From: Mixia osmundae IAM 14324 | Taxonomy: Eukaryota > Basidiomycota > Mixiomycetes > Mixiales > Mixiaceae | DNA length: 64,000 nt | Reading direction: 5' to 3' | NCBI RefSeq assembly: GCF_000708205.1 | Contig: NW_014575556.1 | Coordinates: 62,599 to 126,598, forward strand | Shown: one piece after another, positions 33,235 through 43,860 of the stretch | How positions within the stretch are numbered: position 1 is the stretch's first letter | Layout: each line of letters begins with the position of its first letter | Program-made: the position numbers and the translations under genes | The notes under the pieces: generated by a model | Seen by the model: only the letters and a program-made list of their open reading frames with translations | Told to the model about the DNA's origin: nothing | The model's database searches: none

Positions 33235-35271
33235 CTACCGACCAGCGGGAGCATCGTCTGCCAAAGAGGGTCTGCGCGCAGTATTTCGTAATAGATCGGT
33301 AGAGAAAGCGCGCTTGTGCGCCGCCTTCCTCTCGTCTTCAGTCTGTCTGGCTGCACCGAACGCGCCGGGCATCTTCACCTCTAGTGGCGAATCGAGCAAA
33401 GCGTCCGCACGGGCAGACTGGGGGCTGGGTGCATTCAGACTAGCACGAGTGAGAACTGCCATCTTGAGCGGCGGGATCGGACTGGCGTGCTTGAGCGACA
33501 TCGGACTGACGCGTTCCGACTTGAGGGCTTCGATGTTGCTATCATCCAGCAGATCGAACGATGTCTGCCGCTCCTGAGCAATTCTCACAGGTTCGGACCA
33601 TCGCGAGTCGGGCGTAGATAGATGCGAGTCCGAGCTCGAGCTGGAAGAGATCTGAGTGGGTTCGGTTGGCGTACTGTTCATCTGATCAGGCGGAGAGAAG
33701 GGATCTTCCTCTTCCAACGACGAAGCGGGCTTGCCGGCGAGTACTCTTTCCCACTCGACGAGCTGTAGCACCAAGCCGATATTGGGCCCCACCCACTCTG
33801 ACTTTGCCTTGACGAAGACATATGCGTCGTGCATACCGTGACAGTGCGTCAGGAGACCGCCTTCGTCGTTCGATCTCGCCGCTTGACGCATCACATAGCC
33901 CAGTATAAGTGTTGAAGATCGACTCACGCCGCACTGACAGTGACAGAGTATCTTCTTGCCCTCCGCTCGAGCAGAATCGATCAGATCGCACAACGCTGGA
34001 AACTCTCGCACGAGTTGATCTTGATCATGACCCCAGCGTAGGTGCAGATACCTGAGGGCGTGCCGGCCAGATGCAGGATCGGCCGGGCAGTCGATCACTG
34101 TGGGTAGTTCGTATTCCATCGATTTGGACTTGCCTTTTTCGTCGAGTGACTCGCTACTGCCCTTTTTCGTAGCTTGGAAGTTCGGCGTAGATATGGTCGA
34201 TCTCACAATCTGTGGCCGACTGGGGGTCGAGCCAGTAGCAGCAGGAGGCGTCTTGCTAGCCTGCAGAGGTGTACTTCGCGGCGAATCCTTATGTGAGCTG
34301 ACCATGCTGAGTCGGTTGAGCGTGGCAGACAGTGGTGAGATCTCGTCCTCTTCCGGGATTGTCTCGTTGCTCGTATTCGTCCTCGCGGCGTAGGGTAGAA
34401 AGACTTCGGCAGCGACATTGATGATGAGCCCAATTTCGAGGTCTCTTAGCACCCGCACATCTCGCGCGTTCTCTTCCGAGCCAAGATACACGCCCTACCG
34501 TCCGCTGTCAGCTGTACATATCACCGCTGAAGTCTAGGATCGCACGGGTAGGATCTGCCTCGGACCAAATTGGTAGGGATAATCCTCATCTCCCGAGTCT
34601 CCCTCTGGCCGCTTGACGAGCCTCACAATATGACCCTGGGGCGCTCCTGCGGTCGTCCCGCCGAGATGTAGACTGCCCGAAGCCGCTCCTGTTGCAGCAC
34701 TAGGCTCTGGCAGCGGAGGCTTTGGGGAATCTGTGGCTGCGGTCCAGTAGGATTGCGCAGTGTCTAGCTGGGAGGACGAGGTGCTCGTCGCCGCAGATGG
34801 AAGCGTTGGGGTACTGCTGATGTCTTCACACCTGATCGTACTGCGTAGAGACAGTCGAGGGTTCGTCTGTAAGCGGGGCAGCGACTTGCGCTTTCTCATT
34901 GCAAATTGACCACGTAGATTGAGCGTATCTGCGCTCGGGTGCGCTGTAGCATCATCCTGCTGTCCCGCTACTCTGAGCGTGGTGGTCGAGCTAAAGTCTG
35001 GCGTGGAGGGACACGATCGAGGTTGTAGTATCTGTACGGGCGCGGCGAGTCTATTGCGATCTTGTGTAGCTTGCATCATCATCTTCGAAGGACCCGTGTG
35101 AACTTCTGGCAAGGGTGAGCTGGGTGCGGTCCTGCCGTGAGGGAGCCTTGCGCTAGGCAAAGGCGAGCTCGTCGTCGTTGTAGGCTGAGACGGGACGGAG
35201 AGACTGAGCATCTTCTTGTTGCGTTGCTTTGACGATGGCGTGCTGCCTCCGATAGACATCTCTGCGCTCAT
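33235..35271 (-). CDS. Dual-specificity phosphatase, MAP-kinase phosphatase type (Msg5/Pmp1-like)
   Basis: Two exons (35271-34546, 34494-33235), about 661 residues. A Ser/Thr/Pro-rich N-region of about 240 residues with basic patches (MRKRKSLPRL) that could act as MAPK docking sites precedes the catalytic domain, which opens across the intron as QILPGVYLGSEENARD. The P-loop KILCHCQCGVSRSSTLILGY has the Cys-x5-Arg signature. An insertion of about 110 low-complexity residues sits between the start of the domain and YLHLRWGHDQDQL. The 120-residue Ser-rich tail has no domain. Acts on phosphorylated MAP kinases in relatives; the specific target is unknown. Confidence 0.85.
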
Positions 35272-35679
35272 CGTCGTCGTGCCGAGGCTGCTCGGACACG
35301 GCTTTTGCAGTCTCAGCCGTCCAGGACACGGTGCGCCTATGTTTCGAGGTATCGTGAGGCGGTGTCGATGCCGAGTATGATAGATAGTCGTGCTGTGCTC
35401 GATGTTCAGCTCGCTCCTGACGACATGCTCGGCCTCTCAGCCACGCTGTCTGGGCTTTGAAGCGAGTCCGCTCGTCACGTCGTCCGTCCTGCCTGTCGTC
35501 GTCGCGTCAGATCGACCCTTTTGCTCTGTCGATCGTCGTCAGCCTGCACAGCCAGCGAGGACTTGTCCCCTTCCGAGCACCACACTCCCTTGATCGCTCA
35601 GACATTGCGCTACAACAGAGGTCCAAGCGCTCCGATTCGGCAGCATCGGCGTCACCGGGTCTGTGCGCCTTTCGAGAGC
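35272..35679. promoter_or_regulatory. Divergent promoter, phosphatase and acyl-CoA ligase genes
   Basis: 408 bases between starts. The ligase frame is open upstream to 35521, so part of this may be an N-terminal extension if translation starts earlier. No clear core element seen. Confidence 0.35.
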
Positions 35680-37559
35680 ATGGCGCGCCCGAATCGACGG
35701 TTGTCCTCTGCTATATGTCTGCCCTCTCCCACCTTGCCCGCAATGATGCAAGCGCAAGAACAGATGCCTTCTCGGGCTACCGTCGGCATGCCTTTGCGAG
35801 CCCATCTCCTGCCCGAAGGAATCGAAACTCTCAATCTTGCATTGTGGCTGCTTGGCCAACCTTTTGCATCTTTCCCAAAAGATGACACACTCTTTCTCGA
35901 TCCCGTCACACAGGCTAGTGTCAGCTTCAGCGAAGTGGACGAACGCTCGCAGCACTTGGCAAATCAGCTAGGCTTTGTACCTCGAGATCATACTTCAGAT
36001 CTGACGAACACGCGCGGCGTCGTACTTCTGCATTATCCCAACTCGATAGAGCTTGTCCTGCTCGTCCTTGCCGTGCTACGGGCAGACTACACGGTCACCT
36101 TTGCTGCCCCGTATGCCACCGCTGAGGACATTGCCTGGATTGTGCAGCAAAGCCAGCCCTGTGCCATATTTACCCATCTTGATGCGCCTCAAGATCAACT
36201 TGCGCTCTTTGGCCACCTGGACCAGACCACCCGCCTTTTCGGCAAGAATCAGTATTCTGCCATGTATAATGGTCCTTATGGACGCAAAGTCTACATCAAG
36301 CCGAGGCAAGACAAGATCGCGTTTATTCTCTGGACTTCAGGCACAACTGGCAAACCCAAAGGCTTGCTCTATTCGCATCGTGCAGCCATCCATGCTACGC
36401 TCGATCTCGTGCATGGCAATGATCACTTCTTGTCACACGAAACTTGGATTGCATTCGTTCCGCTGCAACACTCTTTCGGACTAAGTAATGTGCTCTGGGC
36501 AAGTCTCGCCCTCGGAGCCAAAGTAATTCTCATGACAAAAGTACGCTCGCCTCCTGTGGAAGGTCCTCTGGCCCAGCTTACGCAGTATGTAGTACAACCC
36601 TAATACTCTGCTCCAACTTGTACAGCAGTACCGAGCGACTGCGTTACACATGGCTCCACCCGTCGTGGCAATGCTCGCTAATTCCCCACTTGTAGATCAA
36701 TACGACTTATCATCTGTGCGCATGGCCATCTCTGCTGGCGCTCCCTGCCCTTCCGAGCTGGTCCATGCCGTGCATCGTAGACTGAAAAGTAAGTCCTACG
36801 TCTGTCGCAGTGTCAAGGCTGATCAGCGCGGCAGTACCTGTTCTCATGGGCTACGGCATGTCAGAAACAACAGGCTTGACTTCCCAGACACTTGCGCCTT
36901 GGTCAAAGTTCAGACGGACAATCGGCACAGTTGGCTCACCTCTGCCTGGCGTACGAGTCAAGATCGTAGATTCGAATGGTCAGACACTGCTCGCCAATCA
37001 GGAAGGCGAAATACTTGTAAAGACAGCATCGCTCATCTCTGGCCAGATTGGCGCACCAGGTCGACCGATCTGGTTCGAAAGCAATCAGTGGTATGCTACT
37101 GGCGATCTTGGAAGACTACAATCTGGTCGATTGACCATCACTGGCCGTTTGAAAGAGATGATCAAGGTGAAAGGTCATCAAGTCTCTCCAAGCGAGCTCG
37201 AAGGAAAGATCTCACATCATCCTCTGATAGCCGATGCCGCTGTCATCGGATCTTACAACCGCGAAGAAGCGAGCGAGTATCCTCGCGCCTTCATCGTTCC
37301 GAAAGATCTCACACTACTCGAGAATCCTGATCAGGCAGAACGAGCGGTGCATGACATAGCTCTGTTCATCGAGAAGCAGTGTCCTCAGAAACAATGGCTT
37401 CGCGGCGGCGTTGTGCTGACGACTTCGATTCTGCGATCTCCGGCTGGCAAAATACTTCGTCGGATGCTCGATGATCATGCAAAGCAGAATGTCTCATTTG
37501 AATACGCGCTATACCAGCATGGCGTGCGAACACCTTCAGTTGTACCGGCAAAGCTGTAG
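35680..37559 (+). CDS. ANL-superfamily acyl/aryl-CoA ligase (4-coumarate-CoA ligase-like)
   Basis: Adenylates a carboxylic acid and transfers it to CoA. Exons 35680-36588, 36626-36788, 36835-37559, about 598 residues. Core motifs: FILWTSGTTGKPKGLLYSH (P-loop), VPLQHSFGLSN, VLMGYGMSETTGLTS, WYATGDLGRLQSG, GRLKEMIKVKGHQVSPSELE (hinge) and SPAGKILRRML with the C-terminal catalytic Lys. The last intron (36789-36834, 46 bases) has a closer AG that would leave only 22 bases; the longer form restores LKIPVLMGYG. Start uncertain: 35743 (MMQAQEQM) would drop a basic leader, NRRLSSAICLPSP, that might target mitochondria. Substrate cannot be named; no peroxisomal C-terminal tripeptide (ends AKL, a weak variant of the SKL type). 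Confidence 0.88.
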
Positions 37560-37658
37560 ACTAGCACATACAGTGTTGCTGGGCAGAGCTGCTTGCAAGT
37601 CGACTACGCAGAGATTGCATTAATATGCTCCAAGAACGCTTCGCTGAATCCTAGGATT

Positions 37659-37883
37659 TCATTCGCAGCAATCGTCAGCTAGGCGCAAGTCAGCAAACAT
37701 CAGAGTGATGAGAGATGAGCCGCACGTCTGTTCGGACATCGCTTGAAGCAGAATCCACTGCGGACTGGTCAGCTCAGCCAAAGCTGCCTGTTTGGCTACG
37801 TACGTCTCGGCTTTGGGAGCGGCCTCGACCAGCCCCAAGCATAGCAGGACAGCGAAGAGGGCGAACTTTATGTTGCGATTCAT
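37659..37883 (-). CDS. Small secreted protein, unknown
   Basis: Opens with a convincing signal peptide, MNRNIKFALFAVLLCLGLVEA, followed by APKAETYVAKQAALAELTSP and QWILLQAMSEQTC. Reading straight through gives 74 residues ending in DDCCE. A GT-AG intron of 47 bases (gtgcgg to cctag) could instead truncate it to about 53 residues; the open frame just past that acceptor reads LTIAANEILGFSEAFLEHIN but is one base out of phase. So the signal peptide is well supported and the C-terminus is not. No family recognised. It lies between the acyl-CoA ligase and the twin-CC tandem pair. Confidence 0.5.
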   Translation of the reverse strand: MNRNIKFALFAVLLCLGLVEAAPKAETYVAKQAALAELTSPQWILLQAMSEQTCGSSLITLMFADLRLADDCCE

Positions 37884-38160
37884 CTCAAGTCGTTGTGCTG
37901 ATCTTTGTCTTCCTTGTCCGACAAGTGTCTTGAGGTTCAAACCGCAACGATGCTTCCATCACGGGGCTGAAACGCCTGTGGGCTGACGCTGTACTTCAGA
38001 TGTGCAACTTGCTGCTAAGCCGAGGAATGAGGGGAAAGACCGGATAACGCATCGTTGGCAAAGGGCTGCAGAGACAAAGTTGACGGGGACGTTGTAGCGA
38101 ATCAGTGCGAAAGACCGCATGCCAGGGATGTGGTTATGCATGCTAGATATGCACGTCATT

Positions 38161-39470
38161 CTATTGCGTCTCGCCGCCCTTTTCGCGCTCCACGAGTGTC
38201 TTGACGTTCTTGCAAGCATATGAACCGCTACCGGTGTATGCCTTCTTGCACGCGGGCGTACGCTCAGCCAATTTATCTGCCGTCGGATGGTCAGCCCATC
38301 TCCGCACTGTCGGTGCGATTCACTTGGAGGACACGCAATCGACATGACATCGCTGCGTAGATACATGAAGCTGTCTTGCTTCATACCAAAAGCGAGCCGA
38401 GTTGTCAACAAGGCGCTGCAACATGTTCTGTCTGGGCTCATCCATGATGATTGTTTGAAGCCGGGTTCTCTGCTGGGCTGGTCAGCGATGTGATCGTGGG
38501 GGACGACAAGGATGAAAGGACCGAAACTGTAATTCGGCAATGACGTGATCGCCCATTACTTCGATGGGTGTTATAGGTATGTGGATATTCGATCCGAACT
38601 GAGCTAGAGTCAGCTAGATCAAGCCAAAAGGTATGTGACAGGCGTACATATGCTCCCTCGACGTAGATCTGGCCGCTGGCTTTGTACACTTTGGAAATAA
38701 TGGCGATGGTGACTGCAGAGGAATAGAGGGTAGTGTAGCGTGAGCCCGCCTGAGCATACCCTTGCCGCCAGACATCACAGTCCGCATTACTAGAGGCGAC
38801 GAGGTCATAGAGCATGATTGAAGGCTCCTCTGCCGGTTCTTGCTTGATCTCGCTGCTCACGGGTGTACAAGAGACGCTGAAGCTTTGTCTTGGGCATCTC
38901 GTCGGTACGGCTGCTGATGCGCCACCACACGAGATGGATGTTTGCACACGTACGTTGCGCATGATATCGTTCGTCTCTCGAACGACGCCAATGTCAACAG
39001 TGATCCATGACTTGGGCGTGCAGCAGATTCTGTCCCTTTCAACCCAGCCTGTTTGGGCTAGGCCGGAGCCCGTGAGGCTGAACTTGAGGACTGCAGTCGA
39101 TGGCCAGTTGGCTTCATCGTAGCGAGTGCCAAAGCTGATCACATCGCCCGTGTTGACCACTAGCAAGCCACTGAGCGGTCATGTTGCTTGTGGGACGCTG
39201 ACTCACGGCTAAGTGTTCGAAAGATGGGGTCTGCACCGTTGTCGGTCAGGAACAGGATCTCCAAGGCACCAGGCCCGAGGACGGTCGGACCAGCTGTCGC
39301 CAAGTCAGATTGTCCAGTCAGTTGTTCAAAGTCGGCGGCTCCGCACTATTGTAGCACTCCGCGGTAACACTGGCAGTGAGTCGATGGAAGGCAGTCGTCA
39401 CTTCGCTGAGGCAATGTCGAGCACCGAGGAGCAGTATTGCGAAGCCGATGCAAGACAGGGACATTGACAT
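38161..39470 (-). CDS. Twin-CC secreted protein, member D
   Basis: Six exons: 39470-39347, 39293-39207, 39159-38648, 38598-38522, 38472-38324, 38276-38161; about 354 residues. Signal peptide MSMSLSCIGFAILLLGARHC. Module 1: FHRLTASVTAEC, GPGALEILFLTDNG, AVLKFSLTGSG, GWVERDRICCTP, ITVDIGV, ISCGG. Module 2: YDLVASSNADC, AVTIAIISKVY, VIAELQFRR, SWMSPDRTCCSA, RLAFGM, SIACPP; tail PACKKAYTGSGSYACKNV. The intron after the first Cys-Gly box found in A and B is absent. Exon 4 is 77 bases as in A and B. The second half was at first mistaken for a separate gene because an unspliced read stops at 38438. Lies 130 bases downstream of member B on the same strand: a tandem pair. Confidence 0.78.
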
Positions 39471-39600
39471 GACGATGGAAAATTCGATGGAGACGGTCAG
39501 TCTAGCGACGGGCGCATAAAGGACACGTGCGCTCAGATCTCTGTTACGTCAATGCAGGCGGATATCGTTTCAGGAAGTAAACGCGAGCTCCTTTGCAATG

Positions 39601-40931
39601 TCAGCTTGACACAGATGGCGCACTGCCAAGGGTGAGGCTTGTAATCGTCTTCAAGACATGTTTACACTCGAATTCGCCGTTGCCTGCATAGCGCGCCGAA
39701 CAACTTACGTAAGGCTTCTGGAGCTCACCTGTATGGCCTGTGAGTAGAAAGATCGAGGCTCTCAGAGCTTTGACGCATACTCGGTGGACAAGCAACAGTA
39801 AGATTGGGCTCGTCGACGATCGTAAATCGCCTTTCGGTGATGCCGAACCCGATGTATCCTATGAGCAGGGCGATACAGCACTGCTGATTGTCTGCTGACC
39901 ACACTGGCTCAAATCGACCTCGTTGCCTGCAAGCAGATCGGCTCGTGAGACAGAGCAGACCAGATCGCACTCACCGAAACTGTACATAGGTCACGAGGAG
40001 ATCCGGTTCGACAGAATCAAATTTGAGGACCGCAAGGCCTTCGCTATTGAACTGATGCATTGTCAGGTGACCAGCACAGCTATCAGCTTGAGGCTCACGA
40101 AAGCGAATTGGGACCAGAGATCGTCTCTGTACTGTTTCGAGAGAATGACGACGGTGATGATCGGCGAGGCTAGCGTCGTCTCTGATGTTATTGCCCATGG
40201 CGAGCCTTTCTGATGGATATTGCAAAAGCCGCTTGCGCTTGCTTTGATGTCGTATTGGATCATCTTTGGCGGTTGCTCGGGGACAATCTCCACTTGACCG
40301 ACGCCCGCCTTGCAGTCAACGGTGAAATGCTCAGGAGGACCTGTGGCCAGTCTTGCTCAGCTCACATCGGGGAGACGAGGCCATCACGACCGACAGCGAT
40401 GTGGCTGTGGCGAGAAGCTACCACCGCAGTCCATGTAGGATTTCGCTAGTGACCGGATGATCTGCCCCCTCGTGTCGGGCATGATGCCAATAATGACAGT
40501 GACCCGTGAGTTGACAATACAGCATGTCTGATCAGCAACGCGCCAATTTGGCTGAGAAGCACCGCTGGTGACGACGTTGAAATGGATGGCGGCAAAAGCT
40601 GGCTTGATGGCTTCGTCGTATTCTACCGAACTCACGACTAAGTCGTTACTGTTGACATCTGCCGGCGGATGCATGAGGGCGACCTCAACGTGGTGTGTGG
40701 GAACAAACAGTTGGCTGCTCTGTAGACTATGCCACTTCCACCGTTGGTGAGAATGGTCACATCGACTTGGCCTGGTCCGATCAACGTTGCTCCTGTTCTG
40801 AAACACAAGGTCGTCGCTGTCGCCCGCAATCGATAGAAGACGGACGTGATGGTCGATTCCACATCATTCTGATGGACAGCATTGGCCACAATGCTGATGG
40901 ACAGGACCGTTAAGATAGGTGACAGAAGCAT
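39601..40931 (-). CDS. Twin-CC secreted protein, member B
   Basis: Six exons: 40931-40709, 40658-40425, 40340-40099, 40051-39975, 39926-39781, 39737-39601; about 352 residues. Signal peptide MLLSPILTVLSISIVANA. Module 1: VFYRLRATATTLC, GPGQVDVTILTNGG, AAIHFNVVTSG, NWRVADQTCCIV, VTVIIGI, YMDCGPP. Module 2: YDIKASASGFC, PIITVVILSKQY, LLVTYVQFRQ, VWSADNQQCCIA, YIGFGI, TVACPP; tail SCSARYAGNGEFECKHV. This member shows the internal duplication best. The family intron after the first Cys is missing, so exon 1 is a fusion of two exons in A and D. Introns are 43 to 84 bases. No neighbour suggests a function. Confidence 0.8.
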
Positions 40932-41396
40932 TGTGCCTCAGCACGTGGCGAGGCTCACGCGCAGTCACCAGAGCTACCAGAGACGCGCGCAGGTTTGGCG
41001 CTTCCCCTGACTGTCACTGAGGTCCTTCGCGGAGACAAAAGCGCTGATCGATTGATGGCTGCATCGTGATGCATTTCTTTGCGCAACAGCGAGGCAAAAT
41101 GTCAAGATTGCAGGCAATTGCAGGGTTCTAAGAGCAAGACGCTGAAACTGAAGTCTCGCAAGCAGCCGGGACACCTTGGGTGATTCGCACAGGCCGATTA
41201 TCATCGGACGAGTACTTGACATGAACGAACAAAGGTATAGCGCTCCGTCAAGGCAACTCGCGGTCGTGAGCACCGGCAGGGTATGACATCATGCACCGTC
41301 GCGTGCTGCAACAGTAAGCAGTCAGAGAGTGGGGTATATAAGCCAGCTAGCTCCTGCTCTCATTCACTTGCTCCACTCAAGACAAGATCTGCAAAG
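40932..41396. promoter_or_regulatory. Divergent promoter region of twin-CC B and the aldo-keto reductase
   Basis: 465 bases between starts. A canonical TATA box, tatataag, lies at 41335-41342, 55 bases before the reductase ATG, with a purine-poor leader after it. A strong TATA box is rare in this window and suggests a regulated or highly expressed reductase. Nothing comparable faces member B. Confidence 0.6.
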
Positions 41397-42604
41397 ATGG
41401 CAGCCAAGCTGTTTGCTCCTGCGCCCGAGCCTAAGACGCCGCTCGGCCGGTATCGCATCATGGCAAGCACGGCGGGTGTGCGTGTCAGCCCATTGCAGTT
41501 GGGCGCCATGTCCATTGGCGAGGCATGGTCAGAGTGATTTGACCATCCGGCTGATCTCGGTCACAGGCTGACCAGACCTGCAGAGCAATGGGATCCATGA
41601 ACAAGGAACAATCCTTCAAATTGCTCGACGCCTTCGTGGACGCCGGCGGCAACATGATTGACACGGCCAACAACTACCAGAATGGCGAGAGTGAGCTCTG
41701 GATAGGCGAGTGGATGAAGGAGCGCAAGAACCGTGACCTGATGGTGATTGCGACGAAATTCACGACTGGCTATGTCAACTTTGAAGTCTCTGACCCGCAG
41801 AGAGTCAACTTCACCGGCAACTCGAGGCGCAGTCTGCATATGAGCGTCAGAGACTCGCTCAAGAAGCTCCAGACAGACTGGATCGATGTGCTCTACATTC
41901 ACTGGTGGGACTTCACAACGAGTATCGAGGAGCTCATGGACGCGCTCCACATCCTCGTCCAACAAGGCAAGGTACTTTATCTGGGCATCAGCGACAGCCC
42001 TGCCTGGATTGTCTCTGCTGCCAATACCTATGCACGTCATCACGGCAAAACACCGTTTTCGATCTACCAGGGCCAGTGGCATGTCGGTCTTCGTGACCTC
42101 GAGCGAGACATCATCCCTTGCTGTCGTCACTTTGGCATGGCCATCGCTCCCTGGGGCGTCCTCGGATCTGGACACTATCAATCCAAGAAGGCACTCGACG
42201 AACGCAAAAAGGCTGGCGAGACTCTGCGATCGTTCAGAGGGGCCGACCAGAGTGAGCAAGAGATCAAGATGAGCGAAGCGCTCGCCGAGGTAGCCGAAGA
42301 GCACGGTATCGAGTCAGTCACTGCTATCGCGCTCGCCTACGTCTTCTCAAAGTATCCCAATGTTTATCCTATCGTGGGCGGGCGAAAGGTCGAGCATCTT
42401 CATGACAACATCAAAGCTCTGTCGATCCAGCTAACGGATGCCCAAGTCAAGCGACTCGAGGAAGTGAAGCCGTTCGATATCGGCTTCCCGACCACGATGA
42501 TCGGATCCGATCCAGCTCTCGATGGCAGTCATGGCTCTTTCCTCATCGCCAATTCTGCCAAGATTGATTATGTGCGAACGCCCAAGCCGATCGGACACGA
42601 GTGA
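41397..42604 (+). CDS. Aldo-keto reductase, aryl-alcohol dehydrogenase-like (AKR9 type)
   Basis: NADPH-dependent aldehyde or ketone reductase. Two exons (41397-41533, 41584-42604) give 385 residues, as in fungal AAD and norsolorinic-acid reductase-like proteins. The tetrad is present: MIDTANNYQ (Asp, Tyr), [10 protein letters not shown] (Lys), VLYIHWWDF (His). Also [19 protein letters not shown] across the intron, [27 protein letters not shown] and the cofactor loop [17 protein letters not shown]. The donor at 41534 (gtgatt) is chosen because the earlier gt at 41529 would create a stop. Preceded by a TATA box. Natural substrate unknown; relatives act on aryl alcohols or detoxify aldehydes. 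Confidence 0.93.
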
Positions 42605-42793
42605 GCAGGCATATCAGCAATGCAATCACACTGTTGTCACACACTCCCCATCATCTGCACGTCCTTCTCATGCGGCCTGACCCTCGAGTGCCTCGACCTT
42701 GAATCTGAGACTCGCTTCCACGTCAGCGCACATCAGTCGCGTCTCAAACTGATGAGCATCAGTTTGCGCAGAGACAGGCACACCGCTCCAAAG

Positions 42794-43732
42794 ATGTCGT
42801 CCTCATCAGCTGCAATGTGGCTCTTGAGTCAAGGCAGCAAGGCATCAACAGAGATCACAGCTCGCTCTATGCGCGCGCGGAGTCTACAGACATCTGCAAG
42901 CCGTCTGGCGCCCGAAGACGAAGCACCTCGCAAAAAGCGCATCGGCTTGATCTCCCGTCTGCGGACCTCCGTCACCAGCCGACTGGGCTTCACTGGACAG
43001 TCCATCACGTCAGAGCTAGAGCAGGAGCAACTGCGCGAGAGAGTTGCGGCAGGCAAGGCCAATCCTTTCGAGCAATTGCTAGCCCTGCCGCCAAAAGAGC
43101 TAGAGGCGCTCACTGCCGATCGACTGACTGCGCCATCACTCATCCGGAACAAGCCTGTAGAGGTGCCAAAGGTATGCATGTCGCACGTCGACAGAAAGCA
43201 AAAGCTGAACGAGCGAGCAGCAAACTATGTCAACGCCCTGGTTCAGGCACTCGCATCGAAAGCTCAACGATCTCGCTCGATTGATCGCAGGCAGACATGT
43301 CGATGATGCGATACATCAGATGGAGTTCAGTCAGAAGCTAGCGAGCAAACGGATCAAGCCAGTCTTGCTCGAGGCCAAGCGACGTGCTCTCGCCAAGAAC
43401 ATCCCAGCAGAGACGCTGGTCGTCTGTAAGCTCGCACCTCGCCCTCAAGAGTTTCACTGATTCCGTGGATACATACAGCTCAGAGCTGGGTAGACAAAGG
43501 CTCAAAGACAAAGGTCATTGACATCCGTGGTCGTGGCAAGCACGGTGTCATCGAGCATGCCGACACAAGACTCAAGCTCATCTTACAAGAAGGCAAGAAA
43601 ACCGATCAGAAACGGCTCGACAAGGTATCATTGCTACTGAAGAAGAGGCTGCGGACCGGTCCCGGCAGGGTGCAAACCAACAGGCCCATCATCAACGGTG
43701 GCGCCTTTGCAGCAAACGCTTACAATTGGTGA
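42794..43732 (+). CDS. MRPL22: Mitochondrial large-subunit ribosomal protein uL22m
   Basis: Three exons (42794-43171, 43221-43425, 43479-43732), 278 residues. N-terminal Arg/Ser-rich mitochondrial signal (MRARSLQTSASRLAP). The uL22 core starts after intron 1: WFRHSHRKLNDLARLIAGRH, VDDAIHQMEFSQKLASKR, ALAKNIPAETLVVSQSWVDK, and RGRGKHGVIEH near the tunnel-lining hairpin, ending GGAFAANAYNW. Intron 1 can be read through in another frame; only the 49-base intron ending at 43220 joins the conserved blocks in phase. Tail-to-tail with CLU1, 128 bases. Confidence 0.88.
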
Positions 43733-43860
43733 TTCTGGGGGATGCATGCTAGCTTGCATGTTGTACACACATTGCGATGCGACCTCTTCTATCTGCCTAC
43801 AACGAGTGGTGCTCAGCGTCCCAAAAGGACGCAAATTCTTGTTGCCCCTTGCTTTCCTCA

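Noticed and set aside
35539-35955. Long minus-strand open frame opposite the acyl-CoA ligase start
   Set aside because: Antisense shadow of a GC-rich coding exon; no motif, and the plus-strand frame carries the conserved ligase domain.
36789-36810. A 22-base intron in the acyl-CoA ligase
   Set aside because: Too short to splice; the acceptor at 36834 gives 46 bases and restores the conserved LKIPVLMGYG region in phase.
38161-38540. A separate short gene with SWMSPDRTCCSA downstream of member D
   Set aside because: Splicing D at 38521-38473 in the correct phase carries D straight into this segment, and B, A, C and F have the same second double-Cys exon, so it is D's C-terminal half.
38438-39166. 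Member D ending at 38438 after ENPASNNHHG
   Set aside because: That ending arises from read-through of an intron or use of an acceptor four bases upstream; the alternative acceptor restores the family's conserved exon.
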